Origin: an uncultured Actinomycetes bacterium
GTDB taxonomy: Bacteria > Actinomycetota > Thermoleophilia > Solirubrobacterales > 70-9
NCBI GenBank assembly: GCA_937907435.1
Contig: CALCIA010000352.1
Span: 1-11,175 of the forward strand
DNA: 11,175 nt
Direction: 5' to 3'
Shown: in pieces, positions 5,626 to 11,175 of the stretch
Numbering within the stretch: the first letter of the stretch is position 1
Layout: each line of letters opens with the position of its first letter
Notes under the pieces: model-generated
Seen by the model: only the letters and a program-made list of their open reading frames with translations
The model's database searches: none
Told to the model about the DNA's origin: nothing
Made by a program: the position numbers and the translations under genes

Positions 5626-6582
5626 ATGCCCGGACCGTCTGCACTTCAGGCCGCTATTCGGCCCCAAACGCAGACGGCCGAGCGTGGGATCGCGGATCTG
5701 GCTCGACGACAGCATGGGATCGTGAGTCGGGACCAGGTCGTGGCGCTTGGTTTGGAGCCGGGGGCGATCAAACGGCGGATCCAGGCCGGGCGACTCCACG
5801 TGATCCACCGAGGCGTGTATGCGGTGGGGCACACGGCGATCACGCAGCGGGGACGGTGGATGGCGGCGGTGCTCGCGTCCGGGGACGGGGCGGTGCTGAG
5901 CCATCGATCGGCGACGGCGCTCTGGGGGATCTGGGGATCCGGAGGGGAAGCGACGCACGTCACCGTCCCGAGGAAATCGCGGTCCCAGCGCTCCATCCGT
6001 CGCCACTTCGGGGCCCTTCCGGACGACGAGCGGGAGGTAGTCGACGGGATCCCGGTGACCTCGGCGGCCCGCGCCATCCTCGACCTCGCCGCCGAAAAAG
6101 GGGAGGCGGCCGCCGAGGCGGCGCTCCGGGAGTCGGAATACCTCGGGATCTACGGCAGCACCTCGCTCCCGGCGCTCCTCGATCGCCACTCTCGGCACCC
6201 CGGGGTGCCGATGTGCCGCATCGCCCTGGATCGCGCCCGCGAGGACCCCGGCGGGCGCCTCCGGAGCCCGCTCGAGGAACTGTTCCTTCCTTTCCTCGAT
6301 GCCCATCGCATCCCCCGCCCGCGCCTGAACTTCTGGCTCACCGTGGGGGATGACCGCTACCAGGTCGACTGCCTCTGGCCCGACGCCGACCTCATCGCGG
6401 AGCTCGACGGTTTCAAGTCCCACGGCACGAAGCGCGCGTTCCGCAAGGACCGCAAGCGGGACCGGCGACTCGGGGCGGCCGGCTACCGGGTGATGCGCAT
6501 CACCGAAGACCAGCTGGCGAGCGAACCCGAGGATCTCGCCGCCGATCTCCGCCGGACCCTGGCCGTTTACAATCGTCCGTGA
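5626..6582 (+). CDS. AbiEi-antitoxin-like N-terminal domain fused to a DUF559 (Vsr-like) C-terminal domain
   Basis: The 318-residue protein has an N-terminal part (about 18-70) with IADLARRQHGIVSRDQVVALG and an RxGRLHVIHRGVYAVGH-like segment (51-69). This is typical of proteins annotated as type IV toxin-antitoxin AbiEi-family antitoxins, followed by their middle domain (about 85-170, LSHRSATALW). The C-terminal part (about 213-315) resembles DUF559, related to Vsr endonucleases: E217, D248 (QVDCLWP), E259 and D261 (AELDG), H266, then a basic stretch with D275 and R279 and GYRVMRIT. The acidic residues fit a PD-(D/E)XK-like core, but catalysis is unproven. No AbiEii toxin gene follows. Glycine codons here are often GGG/GGA (for example 5926-5948), unlike the GGC-rich leu genes, which suggests transfer. 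The ATG has no Shine-Dalgarno and lies in a small GGTCC/GGACC hairpin. Function is unknown. Confidence 0.75.
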   Translation: MPGPSALQAAIRPQTQTAERGIADLARRQHGIVSRDQVVALGLEPGAIKRRIQAGRLHVIHRGVYAVGHTAITQRGRWMAAVLASGDGAVLSHRSATALWGIWGSGGEATHVTVPRKSRSQRSIRRHFGALPDDEREVVDGIPVTSAARAILDLAAEKGEAAAEAALRESEYLGIYGSTSLPALLDRHSRHPGVPMCRIALDRAREDPGGRLRSPLEELFLPFLDAHRIPRPRLNFWLTVGDDRYQVDCLWPDADLIAELDGFKSHGTKRAFRKDRKRDRRLGAAGYRVMRITEDQLASEPEDLAADLRRTLAVYNRP

Positions 6583-6588
6583 TAACGT
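6583..6588 (+). promoter_or_regulatory. Probable -10 element (TAACGT) for a leaderless XRE-cupin/leuCD transcript
   Basis: TAACGT matches TAnnnT and ends 7 nt before the ATG at 6596. No Shine-Dalgarno lies in the 13-nt gap after the preceding stop codon, so a leaderless transcript starting at this ATG is plausible. It would allow leuC and leuD to be expressed independently of the leuA leader. No -35 hexamer with normal spacing is evident. Confidence 0.45.
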
Positions 6589-6595
6589 ACGCACC

Positions 6596-7180
6596 ATGGC
6601 AACCGCAGTCGCGCCATCCACGCCCTCCGTCGGTCCCCGCATCCACGCGCTGCGCGAGGCGATGTCCCTGTCGCTGCGCGACCTCGCCGACCGCACCGGC
6701 GTCAGCGCCCAGATGCTGTCCCAGGTCGAGCGCAACGAGACCTCGCCGACGCTCGCGGTCGCGGCGAAGATCGCCGCGGGTCTGGAGCTGACGCTGTCCC
6801 AGCTGCTCCGCCTCGACGAGGGGCGGCACGTCGCGATCTCCCACGCCGCCGGACGCCGCGAGAGCCGCCGCGGCGGGCACCTGATCGAGGAGCTGACGCC
6901 GCCGCTGCCCGGGCAGCGTGCCGACGTGTCCCTGCACGTCCTCGACCCCGGCGCGACCACCGGCGGCGCCGCCGACCCGCCGATGCACGAGCCGGGCAGC
7001 CGCGAGACCGCGGTGGTTCTGGCAGGAGACCTGGCGCTGGTCATCGAAGGCGAACGCCACGAGCTTCATGAGGGGGACAGCGTCACCTTCGACGCCGATC
7101 TCCCGCACCACTTCGAGAACGAAGGAACCGACCCGACCCGCTTCATCGCGGTGATTGCCGCCGGACTGAGGAGGAGCTAG
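6596..7180 (+). CDS. XRE-family transcriptional regulator with C-terminal cupin domain
   Basis: Of the 194 residues, 15-72 form a Cro/C1-type helix-turn-helix (IHALREAMSLSLRDLADRTG then VSAQMLSQVERNETSPTL). Residues about 108-190 form a single cupin_2 barrel. Cupin motif 1 is partly kept, H131-E-P-G-S-R-E137 followed six residues later by G144, but the usual second histidine is replaced by P133. Motif 2 has PHHFEN with H171 and N175. Such regulators bind DNA through the HTH and sense a small molecule or metal in the cupin. The ATG probably begins a leaderless mRNA (TAACGT 7 nt upstream). The stop lies 2 nt before the leuC GTG, and its last codons contain the leuC Shine-Dalgarno, so the genes are almost certainly cotranscribed. 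It may regulate the leu genes or itself; the ligand cannot be read from sequence. Confidence 0.88.
   Translation: MATAVAPSTPSVGPRIHALREAMSLSLRDLADRTGVSAQMLSQVERNETSPTLAVAAKIAAGLELTLSQLLRLDEGRHVAISHAAGRRESRRGGHLIEELTPPLPGQRADVSLHVLDPGATTGGAADPPMHEPGSRETAVVLAGDLALVIEGERHELHEGDSVTFDADLPHHFENEGTDPTRFIAVIAAGLRRS
7169..7174 (+). promoter_or_regulatory. leuC ribosome binding site
   Basis: AGGAGG lies inside the last codons of the XRE-cupin gene, 8 nt before the GTG at 7183. It supports that GTG as the leuC start and implies coupling of the two genes. Confidence 0.75.
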
Positions 7181-7182
7181 CT

Positions 7183-8568
7183 GTGCCGAAGAACATGTTC
7201 GAAAAGATCTGGGAGCAGCACGAGGTCTCCGAGGGGTTGATCTACATCGACCTGCACCTCGTCCACGAGGTCACCTCGCCGCAGGCCTTCGACGGCCTCC
7301 GGATGGCCGGCCGCCAGGTCCGCCGCCCCGACAAGACCCTGGCCACGGCCGACCACAACACGCCCACCGACGGCACGATGGCGGCCCGCCTGATCGCCGA
7401 CGAGCTCTCCCGCGTCCAGGTCGAAACCCTGGAGCGCAACTGCGAGGAGTTCGGGCTGAAGCTGTACAGCCTCGGCTCCGACCGCCAGGGCATCGTCCAC
7501 GTGATCGGCCCGGAGCTGGGTGTCACCCAACCCGGCATGACGATCGTCTGCGGGGACAGCCACACCTCCACGCACGGCGCCTTCGGCTCGCTGGCCTTCG
7601 GCATCGGCACCTCCGAGGTCGAGCACGTCCTCGCGACCCAGTGCCTGGTGCAGAAGCGTCCGCGCACGATGCGGATCTCCTACGCCGGGGAGCTGGGCGC
7701 GGGCGTCACGCCCAAGGACCTGATCCTGGCGACGATCGGCAAGCTCGGCACCGGCGGCATGACCGGCTTCGCGGTCGAGTACGCGGGCCCCGCGATCGAG
7801 GCGCTCTCGATGCCGGGCCGGATGACGATCTGCAACATGACGATCGAGGGCGGCGGCCGCGCGGGCATGATCGCCCCCGACGAGACCACCTTCGACTTCG
7901 TCCGCGGCAAACCGGGGGCGCCGGAGGACTTCGACGCCGCGGTCGCCCGCTGGCGGGAGCTGCCGACCGACGCCGGCGCGAGCTTCGACCAGGAGGTCGA
8001 CGTCGACGCCGCGGCGATCTCGCCGATGGTCACCTGGGGCACCAACCCGGGCATGGTCGTCCAGGTCACCGACAGCGTCCCCGACCCGGCCCAGATCGAG
8101 AGCCCGGCGGACCGCAAATCGGCCGAACGCGCGCTCGCCTACATGGGTCTGACCGCGAACACGCCGATGACCGAGATCGCGCCGGAACGGGTCTTCATCG
8201 GCTCCTGCACGAACAGTCGCATCGAGGACCTGCGCGAGGCCGCCGCGATCGTCGACGGCCGCAAGGTCGCGAGCACGGTCCGGGCGATGGTCGTCCCCGG
8301 CTCCCAGCAGGTCAAGAAGGCGGCCGAAGAAGAGGGGCTGCACGACGTCTTCCGCGGCGCCGGCTTCGAATGGCGCGAGGCGGGCTGCTCGATGTGCCTC
8401 GGCATGAATCCGGACACCCTCGCCGAAGGGGAGCGCTGCGCCTCGACCTCGAACCGCAACTTCGAGGGGCGCCAGGGCAAGGGTGGGCGCACCCATCTGG
8501 TCAGCCCGAAGATGGCGGCCGCCGCCGCGGTCGAGGGCCATTTCGTCGACATCAGGGATTGGAGCTGA
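7183..8568 (+). CDS. leuC: 3-isopropylmalate dehydratase large subunit
   Basis: The 461-residue aconitase-family protein forms the [4Fe-4S] subunit of isopropylmalate isomerase, which converts 2-isopropylmalate to 3-isopropylmalate through isopropylmaleate, with LeuD. The N-terminus (MFEKIWEQHEV, then YIDLHLVHEVTSPQAFDGLR at 21-40) is the standard LeuC opening. GDSHTSTHGAFGSLAFGIGTSE (124-145) and IEGGGRAGMIAPDETTF (221-237) are aconitase-type active-site signatures. The cluster cysteines are C342 (GSCTNSR), C402 and C405 (GCSMCLG). Length is normal for the bacterial LeuC of the E. coli type. The start is GTG with AGGAGG 8 nt upstream. The stop is 2 nt before the leuD ATG. It is the second leucine-pathway enzyme in the cluster but is separated from leuA by two unrelated genes. 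Confidence 0.97.
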   Translation: MPKNMFEKIWEQHEVSEGLIYIDLHLVHEVTSPQAFDGLRMAGRQVRRPDKTLATADHNTPTDGTMAARLIADELSRVQVETLERNCEEFGLKLYSLGSDRQGIVHVIGPELGVTQPGMTIVCGDSHTSTHGAFGSLAFGIGTSEVEHVLATQCLVQKRPRTMRISYAGELGAGVTPKDLILATIGKLGTGGMTGFAVEYAGPAIEALSMPGRMTICNMTIEGGGRAGMIAPDETTFDFVRGKPGAPEDFDAAVARWRELPTDAGASFDQEVDVDAAAISPMVTWGTNPGMVVQVTDSVPDPAQIESPADRKSAERALAYMGLTANTPMTEIAPERVFIGSCTNSRIEDLREAAAIVDGRKVASTVRAMVVPGSQQVKKAAEEEGLHDVFRGAGFEWREAGCSMCLGMNPDTLAEGERCASTSNRNFEGRQGKGGRTHLVSPKMAAAAAVEGHFVDIRDWS

Positions 8569-8570
8569 AC

Positions 8571-9134
8571 ATGAGGCCGATTGACGTGATCGAGGGCAAG
8601 GTGTCGGTGCTCGACCGCAACGACGTCGACACCGACCAGATCATCCCCAAGCAGTTCCTGAAGCGGGTCGAGCGGACCGGCTTCGGCGAGTTCCTCTTCT
8701 ACGACTGGATCCGCGATGGCGAGATCGAGCTGGAGCCGAACCCGATCCTCGTGACCGGGCGCAACTTCGGCTGCGGCTCCTCCCGCGAGCACGCCCCCTG
8801 GGCGCTGGAGGACTTCGGCTTCGAGGCGATCGTCGCGCCCTCCTTCGCCGACATCTTCTACTCCAACTGCACGAAGATCGGGCTGCTGCCCGCGATCGTC
8901 GACGAGGCCCACTGCAAGGCGATCGCGGCGGCGGGGGAGGCGCGGATCGACGTCGACGACGAGACGATCGACTGCGGCACCGCGGGCGTCTTCCCGTTCG
9001 AGGTGCACCCGGACATCAAACACCGGTTCCTGAACGGGCTCGACGACATCGGCATCACCCTGCAGAACGTCGGCGCGATCGACGAGTTCGAGAGCTCCGG
9101 CCGCGCGTTCGGACCGGTGACGACGGCGATCTGA
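8571..9134 (+). CDS. leuD: 3-isopropylmalate dehydratase small subunit
   Basis: The 187-residue swivelling subunit partners LeuC. The N-terminus has the typical LDRNDVDTDQIIPKQFLK (14-31). GRNFGCGSSREHAPWAL (63-79) is the substrate-recognition loop conserved in LeuD, followed by DFGFEAIVAPSFADIFYSNC (81-100) and, near the C-terminus, a GLDDIGITLQ segment (156-165). The start ATG lies 2 nt after the leuC stop, with GGAG 6 nt upstream inside the leuC end. The stop codon TGA (9132-9134) shares its A with the ATG of the next gene. LeuCD must be made in equal amounts, and the tight spacing fits translational coupling. Confidence 0.96.
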   Translation: MRPIDVIEGKVSVLDRNDVDTDQIIPKQFLKRVERTGFGEFLFYDWIRDGEIELEPNPILVTGRNFGCGSSREHAPWALEDFGFEAIVAPSFADIFYSNCTKIGLLPAIVDEAHCKAIAAAGEARIDVDDETIDCGTAGVFPFEVHPDIKHRFLNGLDDIGITLQNVGAIDEFESSGRAFGPVTTAI

Positions 9135-9895
9135 TGACACCGGTGGGGGAATGGGACGCGACCGGGTATCAGCGGGTCTCGGTCCCCCACGAGGAGTGGG
9201 CGGCGGCGCTGATGGAGCGCCTGCCGCTCGGCGGCGGCGAGACCGTGCTGGACGCCGGCTGCGGCACCGGCCGGGTCACCCGGATGCTGGTCGAGCGCCT
9301 GCCGGAGGGCAGGGTCGTCGCCGTCGACGGCTCGGCGGCGATGGTCGAGAAGGTGGGGGAGGTGGTGCGGCCCACCGACACCGCGTTCGTCGCGGACCTC
9401 ACCGCGCTGGAGCTGGAGGAGCCGGTCGATGCGGTCGTCTCGAGCGCCGTCTTCCACTGGATCACCGACCACGACGCGCTCTTCGCCCGGCTGCGGGCGG
9501 CGCTCAAGGAGGGCGGCCGGATCGAGGCGCAGTGCGGCGGCAAGGGCAACATCGACGACTTCCGCCGCGCCTCCGGCGAGGTGGTCGCCCGTGAACCGTA
9601 CGCGGCCTACCTGGACGCGGCGGGCTTCGAGGAGCCCTGGCTCTACGCCGACGCCGAGGAGACCGAGGAGCGCCTGCGCGCGGCGGGCTTCACCGACGTC
9701 AAGGCCTGGCTGCAGCCGTGGGAGGTGGTCCCGCCGGACCCGCGCGAGTTCATGCGCACGCTGATCCTGAAGCCGCAGGTCGACTCGCTGCCGCCGCAGT
9801 TCCACGCCCAGCTCCTGGACGAAGTCGAGGCGGTGGCCGGCGACCCGCTCACGCTCCGCTACGTCCGCCTCAACATCTCCGCCGTCGCGGCCTGA
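9134..9895 (+). CDS. Class I SAM-dependent methyltransferase, trans-aconitate methyltransferase (Tam)-like
   Basis: The 253-residue protein opens with WDATGYQRVSVPHEEWAAAL (7-26), a Tam-like beginning. Motif I is VLDAGCGTG (38-46), with the ribose-binding acid D65 in VVAVDGS (62-67). SSAVFHWITDHDALF (103-117) matches the position of the conserved segment ending SLQWLPDHYELF in E. coli Tam. The C-terminal half is helical, with an Arg/Trp-containing region typical of the substrate cap. Tam methylates trans-aconitate; the yeast relative Tmt1 also methylates 3-isopropylmalate. Here the ATG overlaps the leuD stop by one base (TGATG), no Shine-Dalgarno is present, and leuB follows 15 nt later. Translational coupling to leuD is therefore likely, and an isopropylmalate or isopropylmaleate substrate is a reasonable inference. 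It could instead act on another acid or only ride in the operon. Confidence 0.85.
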   Translation: MTPVGEWDATGYQRVSVPHEEWAAALMERLPLGGGETVLDAGCGTGRVTRMLVERLPEGRVVAVDGSAAMVEKVGEVVRPTDTAFVADLTALELEEPVDAVVSSAVFHWITDHDALFARLRAALKEGGRIEAQCGGKGNIDDFRRASGEVVAREPYAAYLDAAGFEEPWLYADAEETEERLRAAGFTDVKAWLQPWEVVPPDPREFMRTLILKPQVDSLPPQFHAQLLDEVEAVAGDPLTLRYVRLNISAVAA

Positions 9896-9896
9896 G

Positions 9897-9902
9897 TAGA
9901 GT
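9897..9902 (+). promoter_or_regulatory. Possible -10 element (TAGAGT) for a leaderless leuB transcript
   Basis: TAGAGT matches TAnnnT and ends 8 nt before the leuB ATG, and no Shine-Dalgarno occurs in the 15-nt gap. This would give leuB its own leaderless transcript in addition to read-through. No convincing -35 hexamer is seen. Confidence 0.35.
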
Positions 9903-9910
9903 CTCGCGCC

Positions 9911-11023
<1,113 letters not shown>

Positions 11024-11071
11024 GGACCTCGGGGAGGGTTCAGGCCCCGCAAGCTGGCGCCCGGGTAGGGG

Positions 11072-11127
11072 ACCCGCCCCTCTCGCCACGGCCCGGGCAG
11101 GCTGTGGCCGTGGCGAGAGGGGCGGGT
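11072..11127. terminator. 22-bp perfect inverted repeat downstream of leuB, probable strong terminator
   Basis: The left arm (11072-11093) and right arm (11106-11127) are perfectly complementary over 22 bp, with a 12-nt loop (11094-11105). The arms are G/C-rich, beginning ACCCGCCCC and ending GGGGCGGGT. No T-tract flanks either side. Position after the last leu gene suggests a rho-independent-like or bidirectional terminator, but the length and perfection are unusual for a terminator. The remaining bases 11128-11175 hold no gene that can be supported. Confidence 0.55.
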
Positions 11128-11175
11128 GTGCGGAAGGTGTGGAGGGACACCGGCGGGAGGCGCACGGGAGGTTCA

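Noticed and set aside
3951..5627. Minus-strand open frame of 558 codons opposite leuA
   Set aside because: It mirrors leuA codon structure, has an Asp/Val/Gly/Leu-rich composition with no recognisable domain, and leuA is unambiguous.
7641..8570. Plus-strand open frame that runs through leuC in another frame and continues into leuD
   Set aside because: The part before 8571 is Arg/Gly-rich and overlaps leuC. Only the part from the ATG at 8571 is a real gene (leuD).
11104..11175. Possible start of a new gene (GTG at 11104 or 11110, open to the window end)
   Set aside because: It is only 24 codons, Arg/Gly-rich, starts within the inverted repeat and has no Shine-Dalgarno; it cannot be judged without downstream sequence.

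Overview
The window is GC-rich bacterial chromosome with a strong G/C third-position preference. It looks like a high-GC actinobacterium. The SerC tail and the 527-residue SerA (intervening domain plus ACT domain) are of the mycobacterial type, and several genes seem to be leaderless with TAnnnT -10 elements. A lone AbiEi-like/DUF559 protein and RTX-type secreted proteins would fit a deep-branching group such as Thermoleophilia (Solirubrobacterales), but that placement is inferred from gene content only.

Layout. Bases 1-1755 hold the end of serC and all of serA, two consecutive steps of serine synthesis. Bases 1793-2362 encode a small secreted protein ending in seven glycine/aspartate nonapeptides. 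Bases 2404-3792 (minus strand) encode a 14-helix DHA2-type MFS transporter that converges on the RTX gene and diverges from the leucine genes. From 3845 to 11023, all on the plus strand, lies a leucine biosynthesis cluster: leader peptide, leuA, [AbiEi-like/DUF559 protein], [XRE-cupin regulator], leuC, leuD, [Tam-like methyltransferase], leuB. The window closes with a 22-bp perfect inverted repeat downstream of leuB.

How it works together. LeuA, LeuCD and LeuB form the complete isopropylmalate pathway from 2-oxoisovalerate to the leucine precursor. The most informative non-coding element is the leuA leader. A 19-codon ORF with five consecutive Leu codons precedes leuA. The Leu-codon run is perfectly complementary over 9 nt (12 with wobbles) to the leuA Shine-Dalgarno region. 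The start of the leader ORF is complementary over 8 nt to the segment just before that Shine-Dalgarno. The two helices cross, so they form a pseudoknot. No U-tract terminator follows, which points to leucine-sensitive control of leuA translation rather than classical termination. This resembles the LEU element predicted upstream of actinobacterial leuA.

The three inserted genes are the other notable point. The XRE-cupin gene ends 2 nt before leuC. The methyltransferase start overlaps the leuD stop by one base and belongs to a family whose yeast member methylates 3-isopropylmalate. The AbiEi/DUF559 gene has a different codon style and follows a strong hairpin, so it looks like an insertion. 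No tRNA, rRNA, CRISPR array or insertion sequence is visible, and no gene-free stretch exceeds 300 bases.
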